A DNA stretch of 13,973 bases, taken from positions 1 through 13,973 of the forward strand of contig CALKXX010000221.1 of assembly GCA_938003725.1 (NCBI GenBank), given 5' to 3'. Positions within the stretch are counted from its first letter, which is position 1; the number at the start of each line of letters is the position of its first letter. Positions 1 through 7,847 of the stretch are shown piece by piece. The notes under the pieces were generated by a model that saw only the letters and a program-made list of their open reading frames with translations, searched no databases and was not told where the DNA came from. This DNA comes from an uncultured Sphingomonadaceae bacterium (GTDB lineage: Bacteria > Pseudomonadota > Alphaproteobacteria > Sphingomonadales > Sphingomonadaceae). The translations under genes and the position numbers were made by a program.

Positions 1-3
1 AAA

Positions 4-79
4 TGGTGCCGCTTAGAGGACTCGAACCTCTGACCCCATCATTACGAATGATGTGCTCTACCACCTGAGCTAAAGCGGC
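4..79 (-). tRNA. tRNA-Thr with anticodon CGT
   Basis: Read on the minus strand this is a complete 76-nt cloverleaf including an encoded CCA end. The acceptor arms GCCGCTT and AAGCGGC pair over 7 bp, the D arm reads AGCTCAGGTGGTAGAGC, and the T arm carries the GGTTCGAGTCC consensus. The anticodon stem CATCA/TGATG encloses the loop TTCGTAA, which puts CGT at positions 34-36 and decodes the threonine codon ACG. The discriminator base is A. There is no variable-arm expansion and no intron. It is transcribed leftward out of the window, away from the PAS-like gene, so the two genes are divergent. Confidence 0.97.
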
Positions 80-120
80 TGACAACGACGAAACAACATT
101 CGGCGATGCGCGGCACCGCC

Positions 121-147
121 ATTATCAGTAGCCAGACGGAATAACAA
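121..147 (-). promoter_or_regulatory. possible promoter of the tRNA-Thr gene
   Basis: On the minus strand a TTGTTA box (142-147) and a GATAAT box (121-126, 5 of 6 matches to the -10 consensus) lie 15 nt apart, upstream of the tRNA. Transcription would begin near 114 and leave a leader of about 35 nt to be trimmed by RNase P. The spacer is shorter than the ideal 17 nt, so this is a weak prediction. The rest of the 226-base gap between the tRNA and the next gene (80-305) shows no other recognisable element; no convincing plus-strand promoter for the PAS-like gene was found. Confidence 0.28.
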
Positions 148-305
148 GCCTGCACGGACCGCACAATCCGACCTCCTATTTCACCTGTCCCGAACAAGTT
201 TTAGTCTTTTTGGATGCCGATAGAAAATATCAGAAAGTTTACCAGATATTTACCATGTCAGGCGCAAAACACGGGTTGAAACAGTTGAACCTCGGTGGGG
301 CATGC

Positions 306-1655
306 ATGGAAAATCTGCGTAACAATGACGGCAATGGAGACTTTGGGGCAAGTTCAAGCCCGGATTATACCTCCTATGATGAAGATGATGCAGCGGTAGA
401 AGCACCGCCAGCTATCGGCCAGGACGAGCGCCGGATGCATGTGCGGGCTTATAATTTTTGGGCTGGTTTGCTTGGCGAACGTCAATTCCCCAGCGTTGAA
501 GACCTAAATCCGGAAACAGACAATGACTTCGGCCCGAACAGTGTATTGCTGGATTTCACCGATGGCGTTGAAAATCCGGCCATCCAATTTCTGGGCAAGG
601 CTCTGCGCGAAGAATGCGAGCTGGATGATACAATTCAGAACATCGACGATGTGCCCGCGCGGTCATTGCTGTCCAGGATCACGGATCACTATCTTCAGAT
701 TATCGCCAATCAGGCGCCAATTGGTTTCGAAGCAGAATTTGTTAATCAACGCGGTATCACGATCATGTACCGCGGGATATTACTGCCCTTTTCAACCGAC
801 GATGATACGATCGATTTCATTTATGGCGTCATCAATTGGAAAGAAGTAGCCGCCGACGACATGGCACAAGTGCTGGAAGCACAAGTAGAGCAAGCCATGC
901 GTTCTGCCCCTGCTAAAACCGAAAGCGGACCTATTTGGGCAGATGGCCCTACATCCAGCCCTATCGGAACCGAAATCGAAGAAACATCTCTGCACGGCGA
1001 CCCACTGACCTTGAGTGCAGAAGACGAGATCTCGGCTATTCAACAGCCGTCCGATGAAGCCAGTCTTGCAGATTGGCTATCGGCAGCACGTAGTAGCGCA
1101 GATCACGCCGCACATTGCGAACAACGCAGCCGGACCGCTCTGTATGCAGCGGTTGGTCAGGCCTATGACTTCTTTTTAATGACCGAGGAAAATCCAACCG
1201 ATTACTGCGAGCTTTTGGAAGATTCCGGCCTTGCCGTCCAAGAACGTGCGCCAATGACCCCGATCGTAAAACTCGTCTTTGGTGTGAACTATGACAAAAC
1301 ACGGTTGACTGAATATGCCTCCGCTCTGCGTTTTGCGCAAAAAGCGGGTATCGGGAAAGGCGCATTTGCGTCCTATCTTGAAAATCATGACGGCGGGCTG
1401 AAGGCAATTGTATATGCCGAGCGTGAAGCGCGTAATCCCAAATCAAATATGCCTGTCGCAAATGATGGCAATGATGAGATTCTTGAGCGGCTGCGCGCCG
1501 CCCCTGCTCGCCAATTGTCCGAAATCGAAACCGGCGATGCCGAGTTTGTGGTTCTGGTTGCGCGGCGGGACGAACATGGACAATTGAACATCGTCGCACC
1601 GGTTGCTGGCGATACAAAGTTGACCAACAAAATATTGCAAAGCGCAAATATCTAA
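306..1655 (+). CDS. PAS_5-like domain protein with uncharacterised C-terminal region
   Basis: A 449-residue protein of unknown function. After an acidic, low-complexity N-terminus (residues 1-40), residues 45-178 resemble the PAS_5 family of alphaproteobacteria: an opening YNFWAGLLGERQFPSVEDL segment, a central VLLDFTDG strand, and a closing YRGILLPFS...IDFIYGVINW stretch typical of the last PAS strands. An acidic linker (about 190-250) leads to a helical region (about 253-368) containing SRTALYAAVGQAYDF and a pattern GIGKGAFASYL, which I do not recognise. It has no signal peptide or membrane helix, so it should be cytoplasmic. The frame is open from a TTG at 210 and has an ATG at 255, but the ATG at 306 is the first with a purine-rich site (GGTGGGG) in front. 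It lies just upstream of the glutamate dehydrogenase gene in the same direction, which hints at but does not prove a shared role, such as sensing for that enzyme. The PAS assignment is by motif shape only. Confidence 0.8.
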   Translation: MENLRNNDGNGDFGASSSPDYTSYDEDDAAVEAPPAIGQDERRMHVRAYNFWAGLLGERQFPSVEDLNPETDNDFGPNSVLLDFTDGVENPAIQFLGKALREECELDDTIQNIDDVPARSLLSRITDHYLQIIANQAPIGFEAEFVNQRGITIMYRGILLPFSTDDDTIDFIYGVINWKEVAADDMAQVLEAQVEQAMRSAPAKTESGPIWADGPTSSPIGTEIEETSLHGDPLTLSAEDEISAIQQPSDEASLADWLSAARSSADHAAHCEQRSRTALYAAVGQAYDFFLMTEENPTDYCELLEDSGLAVQERAPMTPIVKLVFGVNYDKTRLTEYASALRFAQKAGIGKGAFASYLENHDGGLKAIVYAEREARNPKSNMPVANDGNDEILERLRAAPARQLSEIETGDAEFVVLVARRDEHGQLNIVAPVAGDTKLTNKILQSANI

Positions 1656-1669
1656 CGGCTGCCCACAAT

Positions 1670-1686
1670 CTAGGTCCTGACCCTAG
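1670..1686. repeat. short imperfect dyad after the PAS-like gene
   Basis: The 17-base stretch CTAGGTCCTGACCCTAG folds on itself, with CTAGG (1670-1674) facing CCTAG (1682-1686). An alternative register is the core GGTC-CT-GACC. It sits 14 bases beyond the stop codon of the PAS-like gene and upstream of the glutamate dehydrogenase. It is followed only by TTTCATATG, so it is a poor terminator; it could equally be a regulator site or chance. Confidence 0.25.
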
Positions 1687-1723
1687 TTTCATATGTAACC
1701 AAAATGACGCACCTGTCAGAAAA

Positions 1724-1752
1724 TTGACACTCTGCATCCACAGCGGTGATGG
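1724..1752 (+). promoter_or_regulatory. possible promoter of the glutamate dehydrogenase gene
   Basis: A perfect TTGACA hexamer (1724-1729) lies in the 184-base gap before the dehydrogenase start. Seventeen bases downstream the sequence is TGATGG, a very poor -10 box. Only the -35 element is convincing. The gap length itself suggests that the dehydrogenase has its own promoter rather than being strictly co-transcribed with the PAS-like gene. Confidence 0.25.
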
Positions 1753-1830
1753 AACGCTCTTGAGCAACATCGAAATTAGGACCATAACGCCATGCATGCG
1801 GACGGTTATTTTACCCGTTCAGATCCATGC

Positions 1831-1837
1831 GGAGGGG
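1831..1837 (+). promoter_or_regulatory. ribosome binding site that sets the glutamate dehydrogenase start
   Basis: GGAGGGG lies directly ahead of the ATG at 1840, with 4 bases between GGAGG and GG-TT-ATG. The more upstream in-frame ATG at 1792 has no Shine-Dalgarno-like sequence in front, so 1840 is preferred and the first 16 codons of the longest frame are probably untranslated. Confidence 0.65.
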
Positions 1838-1839
1838 TT

Positions 1840-4800
1840 ATGGCTGCTAGTCGCGCTACAAAAGGCAAGTCGGAAAATGATTTGCGATCAAACAACAAGT
1901 TTCGAGCAAAACTAGCCCTAGCATTCAAGGAAAGTGCCCTGCCCGGAGAGAATATCGGGTTTGGCAAAAAGGCGTTGGAGGATGCCGCAACATTCGCTCT
2001 GCAATGCGGCGCACAAAGAAGCGGCGCGGAGGCAAATTTATTGCTCGAAAGCGTGATTGGGGCGGACAAACGGCGTCACCTGCGCCTGGCCATATTCAAT
2101 AAAGACATGCCGTTCCTGGTGGATTCTGTCTGTGCTACGATCGCGGGATTTGGCCTGAATATCGAGCGATTGATCCACCCGGTCATCGGCGTAAAGCGCG
2201 ACCAAAATGGTATGCTGACAGATATACTCGATGAAAATACCAGCGGTGAGAAACTGGAATCGGTCATCTATGTGGAATTGGAACGGACCGATGCAAAAGT
2301 TCGGCGCGTCCTGGAAAAGACTCTACTCGCCAATCTAAAAGACGTTGAGGCAGCCGTTTCTGACTGGCTCAAATTGCAAATTGCTCTGGGCGAAGATGCC
2401 GACGCCCTTCCCGAAAGCGAAGGCACTGCATTGCTCCGATGGTTTCTGGATAGAAATTTTACGTTGCTGGCGCATGAGAAGATCAACCTCGACGGGAAAC
2501 GCAGCGACATGCTCGGTACGTCCCGGATGCGCAAAATCCCCGCGCTCTCAACCGAAAGCCAGAAACGTGCGATGGAATGGTTCCGCAAAGGCGGTCAGGC
2601 ACCCTTGGTCGTCAAATCAAATCAAAGCTCGACCGTTCATCGCCATGTTTTGATGGACCTGATCATCGTTCCCGTGCGCACTGATGAGAAGTTGACCGGT
2701 CTTTCGATAACCGCAGGCCTCTGGACGAGCGCGGCGCTCGCCGCACCGCCGGAAAAAATACCTTTGCTGCGGACCCAGATGACGCAACTTTTCGACAAGT
2801 TTGAATTTGCTGCATCTGGACATGCGGGTAAGTCATTGGCGCATTCTCTGGCTTCGCTGCCCCATGATTTGATCGTAACCTTTCCGCAGGAAGAGCTTGA
2901 AAAACTATCGCTGATCTCGATGTCGCTGATTGATCGGCCACGGCCTAAATTGCACAGTGTCATCTCTCCGCTCGCGCGGCACTTATTCGCATTTGTCTGG
3001 TTGCCCCGGGAACAGTTATCGACCGCACGCCGCAGGAATATCGAATCCATGTTGACCGAGGCGACCGGTGCCAAAATTTTGAGCTGGTCCAACACATTGG
3101 GCGAAGGCGGGATATCCTCGCTGCGCTATACCCTTGATATGGGGCAAGACGGCAAGGTCCCCGACCCCGATGTACTGGACCGCAAGCTTGAAAATATGGT
3201 TCGCGGCTGGCGGCCAGAAGTCGAAAGCCATTTGGCCGAACTGGGTCATGGAAACCGTGCAGGGGTTTTGGCACAGCGCTATGCCGATTGTTTCCCCGGC
3301 ACCTATCGCTCCACCTATGGCGCGGAAGAAGCGGCGAATGACATATTGCGACTGTTCGGCTTGGAACGGGGCGGCGAGAAATCAACCAGACTCTATCACC
3401 TGGCCAGCGACCCGGACGATTTACTGCGCCTTAAAATCTATCATCTTGGTGGTGCACTGCCTCTCTCTGACGCGGTACCAACTCTGGAGAATTTCGGATT
3501 TTCGGTGCTGGAAGAAGTGCCAACCCCGCTTGATGACGGAAGACTGGGCTATATCCATGACTTTCTTCTCAAACTGCGCGCACCCGATCAACGCGAGGGA
3601 TTGATCGCACGCGCCGAAGAAATTCAGCATGCGATTACGGATGTTTTGGAGGGCAATGCAGAGAATGACAGCTTTAACCAGCTGATCACGGCCACCGGCA
3701 TTGATGCCCGTTCGACAATATGGATCCGCGCATGGTTCCGCTACTTGCGCCAAACTGGCCTCAGCTATGGGTTGATTACGGTGGTTGAGGCCCTGACCGA
3801 AGCCAGTATCGTAACACGGGCAATGATTGATTTGTTCCGTGTAATGCATGATCCGGACCATGAAGAAGACCGAGAACAAGCTGCAAAAGAAACGGTTGTT
3901 GGAATAGAAAACGCCTTGGTCAATGTGCATTCGATAGATGATGATCGGATATTGCGGTTATTTCGTGCCGTCATTGAATCCATATTGCGGACCAATGCTT
4001 TTGCTGAAAACGCAAACGCCCTCGCTTTCAAAATTGAAAGCGCCGCCATTCCCGAACTGCCGGATCCTGTGCCGTGGCGAGAGATTTTTGTATATAGCCC
4101 GCGGGTAGAAGGCATCCATCTACGCGCCGGACCAGTCGCGCGGGGCGGGTTGCGCTGGTCCGACCGACGCGACGATTTCCGCACGGAAATACTTGGCCTG
4201 ATGAAAGCACAGCGCGTCAAAAACGCAGTGATCGTGCCAACGGGTGCCAAAGGTGGCTTTTTTGCAAAGCAATTGCCGCCGGGCGATGACCGGGATGCCT
4301 TTATTGCCGAAGGAATAGAAGCTTATAAGATATTTATTGGCGCGCTTTTGTCGATTACCGACAATATTGTAGACGGCCGGATTGTTCCGCCAACCAAGGT
4401 CGTACGCCATGATGCCGATGACCCCTATTTCGTAGTCGCTGCCGATAAGGGAACAGCAAGTTTTTCGGATATCGCCAATGGTATCGCGATCGAGCAAGGT
4501 TTCTGGCTGGGCGATGCGTTCGCCAGCGGCGGCAGCAACGGATATGATCACAAGGTCATGGGCATAACCGCACGCGGTGCATGGGTTTCGGTGCAGCGGC
4601 ATTTTGCCGAGATGGGAACGGACGTTCAAAATGACCCGGTATCGGTCGTCGGTGTCGGAGATATGTCAGGTGACGTATTCGGCAATGGCATGTTGCTGTC
4701 AAAATCACTGCGCCTCGTCGCTGCCTTTGATCATCGCCATATATTTATCGACCCGGATCCGGATCCAGCGAAGAGCTGGGCCGAACGCAAACGCCTTTTC

Positions 4801-6519
4801 GGTCTGCCGCGCTCCAGTTGGGAAGACTATGACAAAGCGCTTATCTCTAAAGGTGGCGCGGTCTTTTCTCGCCAATCGAAAAAAATTAACCTGACGCCCG
4901 AAATCGCCACATTGCTGGACCTGACCGACGAAACGGAAACAACGCCTTCAAAGTTAATTTCCGCAATTTTGGCGAGCAACGCCGACCTGTTATGGTTTGG
5001 CGGTATCGGTACCTATATCAAGGCCGCTTCGGAAAATCATGTCGAGGTCGGTGATCCTGCAAATGACAAGATACGCATCAATGCCGAACAGCTGCAGGTC
5101 AAAGTTATTGGCGAAGGCGCAAATTTGGGGATCACTCAGGCCGCCCGCATAGCCTTTGCGGACCACGGCGGACGGATCAATACCGACTTTATCGATAATA
5201 GCGCCGGCGTGGATTGTTCGGACAACGAAGTGAATATCAAAATTGCTCTGAACGCGGCGGCGGCGAATGGGAAATTGAAGCCCGATGCCCGCAACATATT
5301 ATTGAAAGATATGACGGCGGATGTTGCCGACCTGGTGCTCGAAGACAACCGTCTACAGGCATTGAGCTTGTCAATTGCAGAAATGGGCGGCCGGAAAACC
5401 CTGCCTTCTTACATCCGGCTTATTGAGCAGTTTGAGGAAGGTGGGCAGTTGAACCGGGTGATCGAAGGGCTAGCGAATAACGAAGAGCTTGGCCGCCGTG
5501 CTCAGGATAATAAAGGCCTTTTCCGCCCGGAACTCGCGGTGCTTATTTCGACAGCGAAACTGGCGTTGCAAGACGCAATTGAAAATAGCAATTTGAGCAG
5601 TGACGCGGGATTGAATGAAGATTTGCTAGAATCTTTTCCCGCCGCCATCCGCAAAAAGCACCCGCAAGCCATTTTGGATCATCAATTGCGCAAAGAAATC
5701 ATTGCCACCAAATTGGCGAACCGGATGATCAACCGGATGGGATTGATTGATCCGTTCGAACTGGCCGATGAAGAAGGATGTTCGCTGGGCGAAGTCGCGC
5801 GCGCTTTTGTTATCGCGGAACGCCTGTTCGGGGCCAGTGCGATTTGGGAAACGCTTGATACAGCCGACGTGAATGAAGACATTCGGTTGTTGCTTTTTGA
5901 CAGGCTTGCGTACGTGCTGCGCTCTCATATGGCGGACCTTATGCGCATAGGTGTGCTGGACGGAGAGATTGACGAGACGGTTAACATGCTCGCACCAGGC
6001 GTAAAGGCACTGGACGACCAAGCGGATGCGCTCATTACTGCCGAGGGTCAGTTGCAGGCTGCGAAATACACAAAACGCCTTGTGGAATCCGGCGCAACCA
6101 ACGAAATTGCCGAGACATTAGCCAATCTTTATAAAAATGACGGCGCAGCGGGTATCGCACATTTGGCCCATCAACGTGATATTAAGGCCATTGATGTTGC
6201 CGTTGCGTTTACGCGGGTGGGCAGCTTGTTAGGCCTTGATTGGGCACAGATGACGGCAACACGAATCAATCCTTCTGATCCTTGGGATCGTTTGCTTGTC
6301 GCGGGATTGGCGAGAGACTTTCAACAGATGCGCCTAGATTTCCTCCGCCGGGCGCGGAGCAAGGACATGGGTCAATTTGTTGACAGCTGGGCCGACAAGA
6401 ACGTTGATCGCGTGGCCCATTTCAAGACTATTATGGACCGGGCCCAACAATCTGCTCGTCCCTCCATCGCCATGCTTGCACAAATTGCCGGCCAGGCACG
6501 GATCATTCTGTCTCGCTAA
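1840..6519 (+). CDS. gdhZ: NAD-dependent glutamate dehydrogenase, large (about 180 kDa class)
   Basis: A 1559-residue enzyme of the large bacterial NAD-GDH family (PF05088 type). It oxidatively deaminates L-glutamate to 2-oxoglutarate, ammonium and NADH in the cytoplasm, the catabolic direction. Length and order match the family. The N-terminal third carries ACT-like regulatory segments (FLVDSVCATIAGFGLNIERL near residue 91 and RWFLDRNFTLLAHEKI near 200). The dehydrogenase core begins near 755 with GPVARGGLRWSDRRDDFRTE, followed by VPTGAKGGFF with the expected catalytic lysine at about residue 804. Further conserved stretches are DKGTASFSDIAN, GGSNGYDHKVMGITARG, GVGDMSGDVFGNGML (about 940) and GEGANLGIT (about 1091), and a long helical C-terminus ends the protein. 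No disruption is visible. In Caulobacter the orthologue GdhZ also restrains Z-ring assembly (known for the family; not shown here). The gene ends 20 bases from the convergent DUF445 stop, and no terminator is visible in that gap. The symbol follows Caulobacter; gdhB or gdh2 are also used. Confidence 0.96.
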   Translation: MAASRATKGKSENDLRSNNKFRAKLALAFKESALPGENIGFGKKALEDAATFALQCGAQRSGAEANLLLESVIGADKRRHLRLAIFNKDMPFLVDSVCATIAGFGLNIERLIHPVIGVKRDQNGMLTDILDENTSGEKLESVIYVELERTDAKVRRVLEKTLLANLKDVEAAVSDWLKLQIALGEDADALPESEGTALLRWFLDRNFTLLAHEKINLDGKRSDMLGTSRMRKIPALSTESQKRAMEWFRKGGQAPLVVKSNQSSTVHRHVLMDLIIVPVRTDEKLTGLSITAGLWTSAALAAPPEKIPLLRTQMTQLFDKFEFAASGHAGKSLAHSLASLPHDLIVTFPQEELEKLSLISMSLIDRPRPKLHSVISPLARHLFAFVWLPREQLSTARRRNIESMLTEATGAKILSWSNTLGEGGISSLRYTLDMGQDGKVPDPDVLDRKLENMVRGWRPEVESHLAELGHGNRAGVLAQRYADCFPGTYRSTYGAEEAANDILRLFGLERGGEKSTRLYHLASDPDDLLRLKIYHLGGALPLSDAVPTLENFGFSVLEEVPTPLDDGRLGYIHDFLLKLRAPDQREGLIARAEEIQHAITDVLEGNAENDSFNQLITATGIDARSTIWIRAWFRYLRQTGLSYGLITVVEALTEASIVTRAMIDLFRVMHDPDHEEDREQAAKETVVGIENALVNVHSIDDDRILRLFRAVIESILRTNAFAENANALAFKIESAAIPELPDPVPWREIFVYSPRVEGIHLRAGPVARGGLRWSDRRDDFRTEILGLMKAQRVKNAVIVPTGAKGGFFAKQLPPGDDRDAFIAEGIEAYKIFIGALLSITDNIVDGRIVPPTKVVRHDADDPYFVVAADKGTASFSDIANGIAIEQGFWLGDAFASGGSNGYDHKVMGITARGAWVSVQRHFAEMGTDVQNDPVSVVGVGDMSGDVFGNGMLLSKSLRLVAAFDHRHIFIDPDPDPAKSWAERKRLFGLPRSSWEDYDKALISKGGAVFSRQSKKINLTPEIATLLDLTDETETTPSKLISAILASNADLLWFGGIGTYIKAASENHVEVGDPANDKIRINAEQLQVKVIGEGANLGITQAARIAFADHGGRINTDFIDNSAGVDCSDNEVNIKIALNAAAANGKLKPDARNILLKDMTADVADLVLEDNRLQALSLSIAEMGGRKTLPSYIRLIEQFEEGGQLNRVIEGLANNEELGRRAQDNKGLFRPELAVLISTAKLALQDAIENSNLSSDAGLNEDLLESFPAAIRKKHPQAILDHQLRKEIIATKLANRMINRMGLIDPFELADEEGCSLGEVARAFVIAERLFGASAIWETLDTADVNEDIRLLLFDRLAYVLRSHMADLMRIGVLDGEIDETVNMLAPGVKALDDQADALITAEGQLQAAKYTKRLVESGATNEIAETLANLYKNDGAAGIAHLAHQRDIKAIDVAVAFTRVGSLLGLDWAQMTATRINPSDPWDRLLVAGLARDFQQMRLDFLRRARSKDMGQFVDSWADKNVDRVAHFKTIMDRAQQSARPSIAMLAQIAGQARIILSR

Positions 6520-6539
6520 TATCAGAGTATAATTGTCAC

Positions 6540-7847
6540 TTATATCCAATAGCCCAAGCTGTGGAGCGTCAGACCTACTAACCCGCCGACCAAAGTGCCG
6601 TTCACGCGAATATATTGCAGGTCCCGGCCCACGGCATTCTCGACCCGGTCAGTTATGGTTTGTGCGTCCCATCCGCGAATAGTCTCTGAAACCAGCTTGA
6701 CGATATTGTCGCCATAGCTTGAAACCACGCCCACGACCGCGCGGCGCGCAAAACGATTGAGTTGCCGATTGAGAATCTCATCTTTTTGCAGGCTGCCACC
6801 CAATTGCACCAGCGCATCACCAAATTGTCCCGCGAGCGCGGCGTCCGGATTTCGTGATGCTTTGAGCAACGCCTCCCGGCCATGTTCCCACATGCCGTCA
6901 ATCCAGTTGGCGATGGCCGGATTTTCAAGCATTTCGAGCTTCCACTCCTCTATTCGTCGTCGCAGCTCCGCATCATTTTGCAACTCATCGGCGAGCTGTG
7001 CCAAGCTTTCAGCGGATTTTGCACGAACCGGGTGGTTGGTGTCCGTCGCCATATCTGCCAGCAGTTTATAGAGACCGTCCATGACTTCGTTCGACAACCG
7101 GTCGTCCAATCCGGTCCATTTCATCACCGTGTTCGCCCGTTCATGGACAATTGTACGGATGACATGTTCATTGGCATCGAGTGTTCGATAGGCCCATTTT
7201 ATGGTGGAATCTATCAGTGGACCATGGCGATTTTCCGACATTACCGCTTCCAAAATCTGCCCCATTGGGGTTGCGATATCAAGCTGGGTAGCCTGTTTTT
7301 TGACCGCACCTTTAAACATGCTGCCAAGCCGGTCCTGATCGAGTGATCCGATAATATCAGCGAACATTCTGGATGCACCAAATCGCAGTCTTCCTTCACC
7401 TCCGCTTGGAGATTTAAGGAAACGCCCCGCAGCGCCTGCCATATCGACACGGTACATCCGCTGTGCCACAATTTTGGAAACCAGGAAGTTATCGCGTAAG
7501 AAATTGGCAAGCGTGTCGCCGATCCGATCCTTGTTGCGCGGGATAATTGCGGTGTGCGGGATAGGAATGCCCATCGGATGCCTAAATAGCGCCGTAACCG
7601 CAAACCAGTCCGCCAATCCGCCGACCATTGCGGCTTCCGCAAAGGCCCGGACAAACCCCAATGCAGGGTGAACCGGTTCATAGCTTTTCGCAGCAAAATA
7701 CACGATTGCCATCACCACCAGCATGCCGGTGGCTATGATCTTCATATCGCGACCCGCATTATTAACGCTAGTCGGCGGAGCCAATATCGCGCTTTTGCTT
7801 TGTACCGGCATTGGGGAAGAGGCTGATGTAGACGAAAGTGGCTTCAC
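6540..7847 (-). CDS. DUF445 family membrane protein
   Basis: A 435-residue protein of the DUF445 (PF04286, YjiN-like) family, whose biochemical role is unknown. A hydrophobic helix at residues 35-54 is followed by the family signature GGLADWFAVTALFRHP (76-91), then the IPHTAIIPRNKDRIGDTLANF segment. A long, largely helical, charged middle follows, and a C-terminal hydrophobic stretch (about 416-435) ends at the last residue. This suggests an inner-membrane protein with both ends anchored and a large soluble middle. The start is GTG at 7847, which overlaps the stop of the upstream RND permease as GTGA. No other start (ATG at 7811 or 7745) has a ribosome binding site either, and the overlap argues for translational coupling. 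The reading frame is therefore the third gene of the efflux operon. Its stop faces that of glutamate dehydrogenase 20 bases away. Confidence 0.92.
   Translation of the reverse strand: MKPLSSTSASSPMPVQSKSAILAPPTSVNNAGRDMKIIATGMLVVMAIVYFAAKSYEPVHPALGFVRAFAEAAMVGGLADWFAVTALFRHPMGIPIPHTAIIPRNKDRIGDTLANFLRDNFLVSKIVAQRMYRVDMAGAAGRFLKSPSGGEGRLRFGASRMFADIIGSLDQDRLGSMFKGAVKKQATQLDIATPMGQILEAVMSENRHGPLIDSTIKWAYRTLDANEHVIRTIVHERANTVMKWTGLDDRLSNEVMDGLYKLLADMATDTNHPVRAKSAESLAQLADELQNDAELRRRIEEWKLEMLENPAIANWIDGMWEHGREALLKASRNPDAALAGQFGDALVQLGGSLQKDEILNRQLNRFARRAVVGVVSSYGDNIVKLVSETIRGWDAQTITDRVENAVGRDLQYIRVNGTLVGGLVGLTLHSLGYWI

Noticed and set aside
4..79. Integration (att) site at the tRNA-Thr gene
   Set aside because: tRNA 3' ends are common phage targets, but there is no integrase gene and no repeated copy of the tRNA 3' end in the window.
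1036..1797. A 253-codon open frame on the minus strand opposite the PAS-like gene
   Set aside because: It lies antisense to a well-supported gene, is rich in Arg, His, Ser and Gln with no recognisable domain, and has no ribosome binding site; it is a shadow frame.
1792..1839. Sixteen-codon N-terminal extension of the glutamate dehydrogenase from the ATG at 1792
   Set aside because: No Shine-Dalgarno precedes 1792, whereas GGAGGGG directly precedes the ATG at 1840; the extension also contains the ribosome binding site itself.
3421..4629. Several 140-170-codon minus-strand frames inside the glutamate dehydrogenase gene
   Set aside because: The plus-strand frame encodes conserved dehydrogenase motifs throughout this stretch; the antisense frames have low-quality, Cys/Arg/His-rich products.
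6520..6539. A bidirectional terminator between the convergent glutamate dehydrogenase and DUF445 genes
   Set aside because: The 20-base gap has no G+C-rich stem or T-run; termination may be rho-dependent or lie inside the opposing genes.
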